Positions 25,754 through 35,784 of a stretch of DNA of 37,075 nt are shown here, in pieces (within the stretch, counting starts at the first letter, position 1; every line of letters begins with the position of its first letter). Both the position numbers and the translations under genes were made by a program. The notes below the pieces were generated by a model that did no database searches, had not been told where the DNA came from, and was given only the letters and a program-made list of their open reading frames with translations. Source of the DNA: Alphaproteobacteria bacterium. Its GTDB lineage: Bacteria; Pseudomonadota; Alphaproteobacteria; Reyranellales; Reyranellaceae. The stretch is from NCBI GenBank assembly GCA_026126245.1, contig JAHCJT010000007.1, positions 1-37,075 on the forward strand, written 5' to 3'.

Positions 25754-27109
25754 ATGTCATTGGCGGACAGTCCGCTGCTCACCGACCTGTACCAGCTCAA
25801 CATGATGGCCGCCTACCGGGCGCACGGCATGCTCGACACGGCGGTCTTCGAGCTGTTCGTGCGCAAGCTGCCGCCAAGCCGCGGCTTCCTAATGGCCGCC
25901 GGGCTGGAGCAGGTCGTGCAGTTCCTCGAGGACCTGCGGTTCACGCCCGATGATCTCGACATACTGCGTCGCATCGGCGGTTTTCCCGACACCTTCATCG
26001 ACGACCTCGCCGACTTCCGCTTCACCGGCGATGTCGATGCCCTGCCCGAAGGAACGGTGTACTTTCCCGACGAGCCGGTCATTCGCGTCGTCGCACCGCT
26101 GCCGCAGGCGCAGCTGGTCGAGACCCGCATCATCAACCTGATCCACTTCCAGAGCGTCGTCGCCAGCAAGGCGGCCCGCATGGTGCTGGCGGCCCCCGGC
26201 AAGCAGCTGATCGATTTCGGCCTGAGGCGCGCCCACGGCGCCGAGGCCGGCATGCTGGCGGCACGCGCCAGCTATCTCGCAGGCTTCGCCGGCAGCGCCA
26301 CGACGCTGGCCGGCGCCCTCTACGGCGTACCGGTGTTCGGCACCATGGCACATTCCTTCATCCAGGCGCACGACGATGAAACACAGGCGTTCGAACATTT
26401 CGCGCGCGCCCGGCCAGCCCAGGTCGTTCTGCTGATCGACACCTACGACACCGAGCAGGGCGCGCGGCGGGTTGTGACACTGGCGCCGCGACTGGCGCGC
26501 GACGGAATCGAGGTCAAAGGCGTGCGGCTGGACAGCGGCGATCTCGCCGCCCATGCGCGGGCCGTGCGGCGCATCCTGGATGACGGCGGCTTGCGGTCGG
26601 TGCGCATCCTTGCCAGCGGCGGCCTCGACGAGACATCACTGGCGGAATTGACGCGCGACGGCGCGCCGATCGACGGCTACGGCATCGGCACCAGCCTGAC
26701 CACCAGCAGCGACGCACCGGCCCTGGACTGCGCCTATAAACTGCAGGAATACGCCGGCCTGCCACGGCGCAAGAAATCCGAAGGCAAGGCGACGTGGCCC
26801 GGCCGCAAGCAGGTGTGGCGCCGCCGCGGGCCCGATGGCCGCTTTGCCGGTGATACCGTGGCGACGCTCGATGACACCGCGCCCGGCGCGCCACTGCTGG
26901 TGCCGGTCATGCGTGCCGGACGTCGCCTCGATGGCCTGCCGACGCTGGAAGCGGCGCGTCGTCACGCCGCCGCGCAGCTGGCCGCCTTGCCGCCGGCATT
27001 GGCACGGCTGGAAGCCGCCCCCTACCCCGTGACCATCGCTGAGTCGCTGCGCCGCCTGGCCGACTCATGCGACCGACGGACGGCCTCGATGCCCGGTCCG
27101 CTCCAGTAG
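25754..27109 (+). CDS. pncB: Nicotinate phosphoribosyltransferase
   Basis: 451 aa. The N-terminus SPLLTDLYQLNMMAAY, then FGLRRAHG (155-162), then GTMAHSFIQAHDDE (196-209) with H200 at the place of the phosphorylated histidine, and VRLDSGDL, are all hallmarks of the nicotinate phosphoribosyltransferase family. The enzyme joins nicotinate and PRPP, with ATP hydrolysis, to give nicotinate mononucleotide, the first step of the Preiss-Handler route to NAD. The ATG at 25754 is preceded by GAGGAAACAGG. The gene shares an FNR-type site with nadE and lies near a PRPP synthetase gene that makes its co-substrate. Confidence 0.93.
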   Translation: MSLADSPLLTDLYQLNMMAAYRAHGMLDTAVFELFVRKLPPSRGFLMAAGLEQVVQFLEDLRFTPDDLDILRRIGGFPDTFIDDLADFRFTGDVDALPEGTVYFPDEPVIRVVAPLPQAQLVETRIINLIHFQSVVASKAARMVLAAPGKQLIDFGLRRAHGAEAGMLAARASYLAGFAGSATTLAGALYGVPVFGTMAHSFIQAHDDETQAFEHFARARPAQVVLLIDTYDTEQGARRVVTLAPRLARDGIEVKGVRLDSGDLAAHARAVRRILDDGGLRSVRILASGGLDETSLAELTRDGAPIDGYGIGTSLTTSSDAPALDCAYKLQEYAGLPRRKKSEGKATWPGRKQVWRRRGPDGRFAGDTVATLDDTAPGAPLLVPVMRAGRRLDGLPTLEAARRHAAAQLAALPPALARLEAAPYPVTIAESLRRLADSCDRRTASMPGPLQ

Positions 27110-27139
27110 GACGGTCGGCCGCGCCGCTTCGGCCGGCGG

Positions 27140-27180
27140 TTGACCTGCGTCAACCCGCCATCGACACCGACCGGTATGCT
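27140..27180 (+). promoter_or_regulatory. FNR/FixK-type promoter of the DUF2267-PRPP synthetase unit
   Basis: TTGACCTGCGTCAA (27140-27153) is a perfect palindrome of the TTGAC-N4-GTCAA variant. TATGCT (27175-27180) is centred exactly 31 bp downstream. The predicted start of transcription near 27188 leaves a leader of about 18 bases that contains AAGGAG. Confidence 0.8.
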
Positions 27181-27205
27181 GGCGCCATCCACAAGGAGCA
27201 CGACC

Positions 27206-27649
27206 ATGAGCGGCAACGGTCTCGAAGCGATCGACCATACCGTCCAGCTGACTCACATCTGGATCGACGAGCTCGACCAGCGGCTGGGCTGGCGCAACAA
27301 AGGGCGCTCTTACCAACTCCTGAAAATCGTGCTGCAGGCCCTGCGGGACTGGCTGCCCGCCAACGAGATGGCGGATTTCGCCGCGCAGTTCCCGACCCTG
27401 CTGCGCGGCGTCTACTACGAGCACTGGCGGCCGGCGGCGACGCCGGTGAAGCACCGTTCCAAGGCCGATTTTCTGGCGCGCATCGACCGCGAATTCGTCG
27501 GCGAGGTGATGTTTCCCTTCGAGGAGGCGATCACGACAGTCTTCGCGTTCCTGTCCAGGAAAATCGACGCCGGCGAGATCGCCGATGTGCGCCAGTCTTT
27601 GCCAGCCGACCTGCGCGCCCTTTGGCCGGCACCGGCCAAGGCGGCTTGA
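27206..27649 (+). CDS. DUF2267-domain protein
   Basis: 147 aa. It matches the DUF2267 pattern of two related helical halves: LLKIVLQALRDWLPANEMADFAAQFPTLLRGVYYEHW (quoted in part: LPANEMADFAAQFPTLLRG) and then FLARIDREFVGEVMFPFEEA, ending DVRQSLPADLRALWP. The function of this domain is unknown; it is common next to stress and low-oxygen genes. The ATG at 27206 has AAGGAG seven bases upstream. A TTG at 27140 in the same frame is ruled out because it is the first base of the FNR-type site, upstream of the predicted transcript start. The PRPP synthetase gene follows after 33 bases. Confidence 0.88.
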   Translation: MSGNGLEAIDHTVQLTHIWIDELDQRLGWRNKGRSYQLLKIVLQALRDWLPANEMADFAAQFPTLLRGVYYEHWRPAATPVKHRSKADFLARIDREFVGEVMFPFEEAITTVFAFLSRKIDAGEIADVRQSLPADLRALWPAPAKAA

Positions 27650-27682
27650 GCCGCCGTCGCGCCGTGGGAGCTTGAACCAGCC

Positions 27683-28717
27683 ATGGAGTCGCAGCTTCCC
27701 ACTACCACCGGTGCGCCGCCGGCCCTGCGCGCCCCATCCGGCGATCGCGTGCGCCTGTTCGCACTGCAGGCCACGGCCGAGTTCGGCCACGCCGTCGCTC
27801 GGGCGCTGGGGCGGCCGTTGTCGGCCCACGAGGAGCGGGGATTCGAAGATGGCGAGCACAAGGTGCGACCGCTCGACGCCGTGGGCAATGCCGATGTCTA
27901 TGTCGTGCAGAGTCTGCACGGCGGGCCGGCTGAAAGCGCCAACGACAAGTTGTGCCGGCTGTTGTTCTTCATCGGCGCCCTGAAGGACGCCGGCGCCAGC
28001 CGCGTGACCGCCATCGTTCCCTATCTCTGCTACGCCCGCAAGGACCGGCGGACCAAAGCGAACGATCCGGTCACGACGCGCTACCTCGGCAGCATGTTCG
28101 AAGCCGTCGGCACCGACGCGGTGGTGACGTTGGAGGTGCACAATCCCGTCGCCTTCGAGAACGCCTTCCGCTGCCGCACGGTCACCCTGCCCGCCGCCAC
28201 GCTCTTCATCGACTATGCCCGGACCCTGGGTGACGACAGGTTGTGCGTCGTGTCGCCCGATCCCGGCGGCGCCAAACGGGCCGAGTTGTTTCGCACTGCC
28301 TTGGAGGAAACGCTCGACCGGCCGGTCGGCAAGGCCTTCGCCGACAAGCACCGCAGTGCCGGCGTGGTCTCCGGCGATCTGTTCGTCGGCGACGTTGCCG
28401 GAGCGACGGCGCTGGTCGTCGACGACCTGATCAGTACCGGCGGCACGCTGGCGCGCGCCGCGCGCGCCGCCCGTCAGGCCGGAGCCCGGCGCGTCATCGC
28501 CCTGGTGGCGCACGGGCTGTTCATGGCGGGTGCGGCCGAGGCGCTGGCCGACAGCGCGCTTGACCAGGTTGTGGTGACCGATTCAGTGCCACCCTTCCGG
28601 CTGGGACCAGGCGCGGCGCGCGACAAGCTGCTGATCCTGCCGGCCGCCCCGCTGCTCGCCGAGACGATCGCGCGGCTGCGCGATGGCCGCCCTCTCAGCG
28701 ATCTACTGGCGTTCTGA
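27683..28717 (+). CDS. prs: Ribose-phosphate pyrophosphokinase (PRPP synthetase)
   Basis: 344 aa. Features are DGEHKVRP (56-63), the catalytic flexible loop region VPYLCYARKDRRTK (112-125), H153 in EVHNP, and the PRPP-binding loop LVVDDLISTGGTL (244-256). The loop sequence and the insertions differ from the housekeeping enzyme (which has PYxxYxRQDRK), so this is probably a second, condition-specific copy. It transfers pyrophosphate from ATP to ribose 5-phosphate. PRPP is a co-substrate of PncB and of phosphoribosyltransferases such as that at 30600, so the regulon supplies its own precursor. The Shine-Dalgarno is weak; it is probably translated from the transcript that begins at the DUF2267 promoter. 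Confidence 0.9.
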   Translation: MESQLPTTTGAPPALRAPSGDRVRLFALQATAEFGHAVARALGRPLSAHEERGFEDGEHKVRPLDAVGNADVYVVQSLHGGPAESANDKLCRLLFFIGALKDAGASRVTAIVPYLCYARKDRRTKANDPVTTRYLGSMFEAVGTDAVVTLEVHNPVAFENAFRCRTVTLPAATLFIDYARTLGDDRLCVVSPDPGGAKRAELFRTALEETLDRPVGKAFADKHRSAGVVSGDLFVGDVAGATALVVDDLISTGGTLARAARAARQAGARRVIALVAHGLFMAGAAEALADSALDQVVVTDSVPPFRLGPGAARDKLLILPAAPLLAETIARLRDGRPLSDLLAF

Positions 28718-29747
28718 GCGCGCGCTCCAGGCGCAGCGCATCCGCCAGGGCGAGATCGAGATAGGCATTGGCCAATGGGCGCCACTTCGCCGGCGTCCGC
28801 GGCGACGGTTCGAGCAGATGGGCGATCGCAAGGCGGGCGCGCAGCGTGGCGCGGTAGCTGCGGTAGAAGCCGTACAATGCCGGGCTGGCGCAGCAGCGCA
28901 GGCGACGCATGACGTGCCTTCGCACATAGTCGCCAGCCCAGACGGCACCCAGGCGGGCGCATTCGACATCCAGCGAGGCGATCTCGTCGACCGGGTCCAC
29001 GGCCCGCAGACGCGGGTTGAATTCCAGACAGTCGATGATCCGCACCGGGTCGTCGAGCCAGATATGCTCCGGTCGCAAATCGCCGTGTCCGTCCACGAGG
29101 CCCCCGACATGCCGCTGCCGGCACAGCGCATGGCCCCAGCATCGCAGGAAGCGCCGTTGCACGGCGCCGATCCGCCGCACCGTCTCCGAGGGCATGCCAA
29201 GAACCGGGGCGAGCAGCACCTGCTCATTGTAGGCCAGTCGCCGGCGCCAGTCGGACACATGGACCGCGCCGGATACCGCCACCCGAAGGGCGCGCCGGTA
29301 GAACCGGGCCAGAGTGGCGGCCAGCAAATCGAGCTGTCGGGGCTGCAACCGGCCGTCGCGAATGGACTGTTCCAGCGTCAGGGCCTCGTCTAGCCGGCGC
29401 ATGACGACCAGCCAGTCCACCACCTTGCCCGCGCCGCCCAGCGCCAGGCCGGCGGGCCCGACGCTCAACGGCAGGACGTCGAGGTAGACATCGGCCGCCA
29501 GGCGGCGGTTGAGCGTGAGTTCGGCGCGGCAGGCCGCTTCGCGTCGCGCCAGGGTCGAGAAGTCGAGATAGGGCAGACGTACCGGCTTCTTGAGCTTGTA
29601 GACGCGAGGGCCACTGACGAAGACCCAGGACATGTGGGTCTCCTTGGTCAGGACCGTGCCATTGCCCGGCGGCCAGGTGCCGGGGCGCCTGAGAAAAGCG
29701 ACCTTCTGCTCGAGCGTCGGCTCGCAGGCATTCTCTCGACAGGTCAT
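28695..29747 (-). CDS. APH-family phosphotransferase-like protein, lone kinase domain
   Basis: 350 aa. It begins with TLEQKVAFLRRPGTWP and THMSWVFVSGPRVYKLKKPV (possible ATP lysine at 51-54), and has the Brenner-type catalytic motif GHGDLRPEHIW (HGDL at 221-224) and the metal aspartate D239 in IIDCLEF, then DEIASLDVEC. This is the kinase half of proteins usually annotated as bifunctional aminoglycoside phosphotransferase/ATP-binding protein; the AAA ATPase half normally fused behind it is absent here. The real substrate of the family is unknown and antibiotic resistance should not be assumed. Mycobacterium Rv2004c is a related protein of the DosR regulon. The 3' end overlaps prs by 23 bases on the opposite strand. 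The ATG at 29747 agrees with the predicted promoter. Confidence 0.82.
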   Translation of the reverse strand: MTCRENACEPTLEQKVAFLRRPGTWPPGNGTVLTKETHMSWVFVSGPRVYKLKKPVRLPYLDFSTLARREAACRAELTLNRRLAADVYLDVLPLSVGPAGLALGGAGKVVDWLVVMRRLDEALTLEQSIRDGRLQPRQLDLLAATLARFYRRALRVAVSGAVHVSDWRRRLAYNEQVLLAPVLGMPSETVRRIGAVQRRFLRCWGHALCRQRHVGGLVDGHGDLRPEHIWLDDPVRIIDCLEFNPRLRAVDPVDEIASLDVECARLGAVWAGDYVRRHVMRRLRCCASPALYGFYRSYRATLRARLAIAHLLEPSPRTPAKWRPLANAYLDLALADALRLERALRTPVDR

Positions 29748-29775
29748 CCGCCGCCGCCCATCCTCCGGCCGCCGC

Positions 29776-29816
29776 ACCCTAGACGGCTCCCGTCCGTCCC
29801 CGTTGACAGGGATCAA
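29776..29816. promoter_or_regulatory. FNR/FixK-type site shared by the APH-like gene and the hydrolase operon
   Basis: TTGACAGGGATCAA (29803-29816) matches the consensus exactly. Leftward, TAGGGT (29776-29781 on the minus strand) is centred exactly 31 bp away. Rightward the -10 is less clear (GATGCC near 29834-29839), but the site is 61 bases from the hydrolase start at 29871, the same distance as to the APH-like start. Confidence 0.75.
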
Positions 29817-29870
29817 ATACGCATCGGTCGATCGATGCCAGTTTTTCGAGAAAATGAAAGAGAGCGAACG

Positions 29871-30587
29871 ATGGTCGCACCCACACGACGTGGCGCGGAC
29901 CTCGACGGCGTACACAACCGCGCCGTTGACAGCCGCGATGTGCGCATTGCGCCGCTCGGCTTGCCGGGAACCTTGCGGCTACCGCGGGCCGCCTTCGCCG
30001 TGATTGTGTTCGCGCACGGCAGCGGCTCAAGTCGCCTCAGCCCGCGCAACGTCGCCGTTGCCGAGGCGTTGAATGCGCGCGGCATGGCGACATTGCTATT
30101 CGATCTGCTGACGCCGGATGAGGAACATGATCGCGCCAATGTCTTCGACATCTCGCTGCTGGCGGCGCGGTTGAGCGACGCCATCGCTTGGCTGGACGAC
30201 GCGACGCCCTGCGGCGCGCTGCCGCTGGGCCTGTTCGGCGCCAGCACCGGCGCGGCGGCAGCCCTGGTCGCGGCGGCGGCGCTGCCGTCGCGGGTCGGCG
30301 CCGTGGTATCGCGCGGCGGACGACCCGATCTCGCCGCCGATGCGCTGGCCCGTGTACAGGCACCGACGTTGCTGATTGTCGGGTCGGCCGATACCCAGGT
30401 CCTGACGCTGAACCGCCAGGCACTGGCTCGCCTGTCTGGCCGCAAGATGCTGCAGGTCGTCCCGGGCGCCACGCATCTCTTCCCCGAACCCGGCGCCCTC
30501 GAGGCCGTGATCGGCCACACGAGCCGCTGGTTCGACCACTACCTCGGCGAAGGTCGGGGAGCCGCGCAGCCACCCGGTCCTTTGTGA
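29871..30587 (+). CDS. Dienelactone hydrolase-like alpha/beta hydrolase
   Basis: 238 aa with a complete triad: nucleophile S125 in GASTGAA, D174 in VGSADTQV and H202 in PGATHLF. AFAVIVFAHGSGSSRLSPRN carries the oxyanion strand. The family includes dienelactone hydrolases and other small esterases; the substrate is unknown. I choose the ATG at 29871 because the FNR-type promoter places transcription start near 29850, downstream of other in-frame ATGs such as 29835. It is the first gene of an operon with the phosphoribosyltransferase 12 bases downstream. In M. tuberculosis the same two domains are fused in Rv0571c. Confidence 0.85.
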   Translation: MVAPTRRGADLDGVHNRAVDSRDVRIAPLGLPGTLRLPRAAFAVIVFAHGSGSSRLSPRNVAVAEALNARGMATLLFDLLTPDEEHDRANVFDISLLAARLSDAIAWLDDATPCGALPLGLFGASTGAAAALVAAAALPSRVGAVVSRGGRPDLAADALARVQAPTLLIVGSADTQVLTLNRQALARLSGRKMLQVVPGATHLFPEPGALEAVIGHTSRWFDHYLGEGRGAAQPPGPL

Positions 30588-30599
30588 CGGAGTGCGACC

Positions 30600-31274
30600 A
30601 TGCCATTTCGCGACCGAACCGACGCCGGACGCCAGCTGGCACAAGCCCTCACCGGCTACAAGACGCAACGGCCGGTGGTGCTCGCCCTGCCGCGCGGCGG
30701 TGTGCCGGTCGCCGCAGAGGTGGCCGGTGCGCTGGCGGCGCCGCTCGACCTGCTGATCGTGCGCAAGCTGGGCGTACCATGGCATCGCGAACTCGCCATG
30801 GGTGCCGTGGTTGACGGCGGCAAGCCGATCGTGGTGCGCAACGACGACGTGATGCGATCCATCGGTATTTCCGAGACGGAATTCACCGACGTCTGCACGC
30901 AGGAGCTGGCGGAGATCGAACGCCGGCGCCAGCGCTATCTCGGCGGTCGCCGCGCCGTCGACGTGACCGGACGCGTCGCCATCGTGGTCGATGATGGCGT
31001 CGCGACCGGCGCGACCACGCGCGCCGCGCTTCAGGCCACCCGACTGCGAAAACCTTCCAGACTGGTCCTCGCCGTGCCGGTGGCGCCGACCGATACGATC
31101 GAAGCGCTGCGTGGCGATGCCGACGACATCGTCTGCCTTGAGCGGCACGAGCCGTTTGGGGCCATCAGCCTGTACTACGAGGACTTCAGACAGACCTCCG
31201 ACGAGGAAGTCATCGCCATTCTGGCCCGCTTCCCGGCACCGTCGCCCGACGCCCCGCAGCGACCGGCCGCGTGA
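30600..31274 (+). CDS. Phosphoribosyltransferase (PRTase)
   Basis: 224 aa, type I PRTase fold. The PRPP loop is VVDDGVATGATT (129-140). The N-terminal part has LALPRGGVPVAAEVAGAL and LDLLIVRKLGVPWHRELAMGAV (quoted in part), typical of the stand-alone PRTases often found beside dienelactone hydrolases. It may act on a purine or another base, or serve a regulatory role; the base is not predictable. GGAG lies seven bases before the ATG. Second gene of the operon that continues with the hibernation factor 36 bases downstream. Confidence 0.9.
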   Translation: MPFRDRTDAGRQLAQALTGYKTQRPVVLALPRGGVPVAAEVAGALAAPLDLLIVRKLGVPWHRELAMGAVVDGGKPIVVRNDDVMRSIGISETEFTDVCTQELAEIERRRQRYLGGRRAVDVTGRVAIVVDDGVATGATTRAALQATRLRKPSRLVLAVPVAPTDTIEALRGDADDIVCLERHEPFGAISLYYEDFRQTSDEEVIAILARFPAPSPDAPQRPAA

Positions 31275-31310
31275 CCTCCGCATGTCGTCGGGCGTATGAG
31301 AGAGGGCACC

Positions 31311-31808
31311 ATGCCGGCAGACATCCAAGTCACTTTCGAAGGCCTCGAACCGTCCGCCGACCTGCGGGCGCACGTCCGCGCGTCCATTGCGGACCTGGCA
31401 CGAGCGGTCGGACCTGTCACGACCTGTCGCGTGGCGCTGACCTCACCCGACCGACAGCATCGCGACGGCGGTGCCTACCGCGTCGACATCCGGCTTGCCT
31501 TGCCCGAGGGCCGGCACATCCATGTCAGCCGCACCGCGCACGCCGACGAAAAGCCGGGCGACAGTGAATTTGCCGTACGCGATGCCTTCCAGAAGGCGAA
31601 CCAGGCGCTGCACGACCGCGTGCGCAAGATGACGCGCGGCGGCAGGCGGCCGCGGGCGCAATCCGTCGAGGCGGTCGACGGCGATGCAAGTTTCGTCGAC
31701 GCCGCAAACGCCAGCGAGATCACCCTGGACCGGGCGCGCCGCGGCATGGCCGATGGCGCTCGCCGCTCCGATGGCAACGGCCCGCCCGACAAGCCGCGGC
31801 AGGACTGA
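31311..31808 (+). CDS. hpf: HPF/RaiA-family ribosome hibernation factor
   Basis: 165 aa. Residues 1-100 form the S30AE ribosome-binding domain: IQVTFEGLEPSADLRAHVRASI, TTCRVALTSPDRQH, YRVDIRLALPEGRHIHVSR, FAVRDAFQKANQALHDRVRK (each quoted in part). The remaining 60 residues are polar and low in complexity and do not form the C-terminal dimerisation domain of long HPF, so it is a short-form factor with its own tail. The family binds idle 70S or 30S ribosomes and protects them in stationary or anaerobic conditions. GAGAGGG lies four bases before the ATG at 31311. Its stop overlaps the next start by one base (TGATG). Confidence 0.88.
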   Translation: MPADIQVTFEGLEPSADLRAHVRASIADLARAVGPVTTCRVALTSPDRQHRDGGAYRVDIRLALPEGRHIHVSRTAHADEKPGDSEFAVRDAFQKANQALHDRVRKMTRGGRRPRAQSVEAVDGDASFVDAANASEITLDRARRGMADGARRSDGNGPPDKPRQD

Positions 31809-32938
31809 TGGCGCCGCGCCCGCCCTCGGCAACGAACGGCCGGGAAAACGGTCGCCCCGCAGACGGCGCGACGGCACACGACATGCGGCGGGAGGCGCTG
31901 GGCATCGATCACGTGACGGTGGACGGGCGCTTGCTCCCCGTCTCGGCACGGCAACGCCTGAGCCTGCCGTTCGCCACCGCCGTCGAGCTCACTCACGACG
32001 GCGTCGCCGCGCAACCGCCGTTGCTGGTGGTGCCGCCGCTGTCGGCGCATCTGCCGATCCTGCTGCGCGATCTCGTCGCCGGTCTTCTGAACTCGGCACC
32101 GGTGGTGGTGCTGCACTGGCGCGAAGCCGGCCGCGTCCCGCTGAACGTCGGCCGGTTCGGTTTCGACGACAATGTCCTGCACATCGAGGCCGTCCTGCGC
32201 GACCTGGGACCGGATACCGTCGTCGTCGCGCTGTGCCAAGCCGTCGTGCCGAGCCTCGCGGCCGCCGCGCGCATCGCCGCGGAGTCGCCGCCGGCGGCGC
32301 CCCGCGGCCTGGTGCTCATCGCCGGCCCGGTCGATCCGCTGGCCAATCCGACGCGTGTGGTACGGCTGCTGCGGGCGCGCACGCTGGACTGGTTTGCCGC
32401 CAATGTCATCACCACGGTCGCGCCGTCCGAGCCCGGTGCCGGTCGCCGGATCTACCCTGCCAGCGCCCAGCGCACCGCGCTGCTGGCCTATCTCGCGCGC
32501 CATCTGGGCCAGGGCGGCGAACTGAGCTGGAAGGTATTCTACGACGACGGCCTGGACCCCTACGGCCATCCCTTCCTGACGCTCTTTCTGTCGCTGATGG
32601 ATCTGCCGGCCGACCTGTTTCTGGAGAATATCGCCACCGTCTTCCATGACCGCGCGATCTGCGCCGGCACGCTGCATGTGGCCGGGCGTCCGATCGACCT
32701 GACGGCGCTACGCCGCACGGCGCTGTTGACCATCGAAGGAGAGCACGACGACATCGCCGCCCCTGGTCAGACCGAGGCCGCGCATCGACTGTGCTCCGCC
32801 TTGCCGGCGCATCTGCATCACCGGCTGCTGGTCAAGGGCAGCGGCCACTTCTCGCTGTTCTACGGCCGCACCTGGCGCCGCGACGTACTGCCAGCCATCG
32901 AACGCTTCGACTGCTTGACGCGCGAAACGGCCACCTGA
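31808..32938 (+). CDS. phaZ: Intracellular polyhydroxyalkanoate depolymerase (PhaZ-type)
   Basis: 376 aa. Features shared with intracellular PHB depolymerases are LLVVPPLSAHLPILLRDLV, VPLNVGRFGFDD, the lipase-like box with catalytic cysteine C143 in VVALCQAVVPSLAA, LIAGPVDPLANPTRV, GAGRRIYPA, MDLPADLFLENIATVF, the aspartate at 314-315 in TIEGEHDDI and H347 in GSGHFSLFYGRTWR. The usual CQP is CQA here. It would cleave stored polyhydroxybutyrate to 3-hydroxybutyrate units for reuse. The N-terminus (1-30) is unlike the usual one and looks disordered. Last gene of the hydrolase-PRTase-HPF operon, coupled to hpf by TGATG. Confidence 0.85.
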   Translation: MAPRPPSATNGRENGRPADGATAHDMRREALGIDHVTVDGRLLPVSARQRLSLPFATAVELTHDGVAAQPPLLVVPPLSAHLPILLRDLVAGLLNSAPVVVLHWREAGRVPLNVGRFGFDDNVLHIEAVLRDLGPDTVVVALCQAVVPSLAAAARIAAESPPAAPRGLVLIAGPVDPLANPTRVVRLLRARTLDWFAANVITTVAPSEPGAGRRIYPASAQRTALLAYLARHLGQGGELSWKVFYDDGLDPYGHPFLTLFLSLMDLPADLFLENIATVFHDRAICAGTLHVAGRPIDLTALRRTALLTIEGEHDDIAAPGQTEAAHRLCSALPAHLHHRLLVKGSGHFSLFYGRTWRRDVLPAIERFDCLTRETAT

Positions 32939-32955
32939 CGCCTCAGGATCGTGCC

Positions 32956-32996
32956 TTGATGCAGATCATGGCCTCAATCGGACCAGCCGGCATCGT
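32956..32996 (+). promoter_or_regulatory. FNR/FixK-type promoter of the acs-pdh operon
   Basis: TTGATGCAGATCAT (32956-32969) has one mismatch to the consensus. CATCGT (32991-32996) is centred exactly 31 bp downstream and matches the -10 consensus at three positions. The GTG start of acs at 33029 follows after a short leader. Confidence 0.65.
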
Positions 32997-33028
32997 AACG
33001 CCGCCCCGAAGCGCCGGAGACCTGAGTC

Positions 33029-34785
<1,757 letters not shown>

Positions 34786-34789
<4 letters not shown>

Positions 34790-35784
34790 CGGCACAGCAG
34801 GGCGCCAAACCGCGGCTCGACCGGGCGCATGTCCGCCACCTGCTGGCGCAGATGGTGCGCATCCGGCGCTTCGAGGAAAAGTGCGCCGAGCTCTACACGC
34901 AAGAGAAGATCCGCGGCTTCCTGCATCTGTATGTCGGCGAGGAAGCCAACGCGGTTGGCGTCATGCAGGCGCTGCAGCCGGACGACGCCATCGTCGCCAC
35001 CTACCGCGAGCACGGGCACGCGCTGGCACGCGGCATCGGCATGGGGCCGGTGATGGCCGAGATGTACGGCAAGCAGGAAGGCTGCAGTCGCGGTCGCGGC
35101 GGCTCGATGCACATCTTCGATGCCGCCACGCGCTTCTATGGCGGCAACGCCATCGTCGGTGGCGGCCTGCCGCTGGCCGTCGGCCTGGCGCTGGCTGACC
35201 GGATGCGCGGCCTGCCGCGCGTCTCGGCCTGCTTCTTCGGCGAGGGTGCCGTGGCCGAGGGCGAGTTCCACGAAAGCATGAATCTTGCGGCGTTGTGGCG
35301 GCTGCCGGTGCTGTTCGTTTGCGAGAACAACCTCTATGCCATGGGCACGGCATTGGAGCTTTCAGAGTCGGAAACCGACATTCATCTCAAGGCACAGGCC
35401 TATCGCATGGCATCCGAGGTGGTCGACGGCATGGACGTAGTGGCGGTCGAGGCCGCCGCCCGCCGCGCCGTGGCCGCAATCCGCGCCGGCAACGGCCCGT
35501 TCTTCCTGGAATGCCGCACCTACCGCTTTCGCGCCCATTCCATGTTTGATGCCCAGCTGTACCGTTCCAAGGACGAGATCGAGGCCTGGAAGCATCGCTG
35601 CCCGATCGAGCGTTTTACCAATTGGGCGCTGGGCGCCAACGAACTGCACCCGCAGGACGTCGCCACCATCGAATCCGACGTGGCAGCCGAAGTCGCCGCG
35701 GCCGTGGATTTCGCCGAGGCCGGCACCTGGGAGCCGGTCGAGGACCTCTGCCGTGACGTCTACACGCCGAGGGCCGCGTCGTGA
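34786..35784 (+). CDS. Pyruvate/acetoin dehydrogenase E1 alpha subunit
   Basis: 332 aa. The thiamine pyrophosphate motif runs from [15 protein letters not shown] (152-166) to CENN (179-182). Other marks are [40 protein letters not shown] and [11 protein letters not shown], with the phosphorylation-loop region [10 protein letters not shown]. With the beta subunit it decarboxylates pyruvate (or acetoin) and loads the acetyl group on the lipoyl arm of E2. Sequence alone does not separate PdhA from AcoA. Overlaps the acs stop by four bases and the beta-subunit start by four bases. Confidence 0.92.

Noticed and set aside
28695-29747. Aminoglycoside resistance gene
   Set aside because: The APH fold is shared by many kinases; the context and the relatives with an ATPase domain point away from antibiotic resistance.
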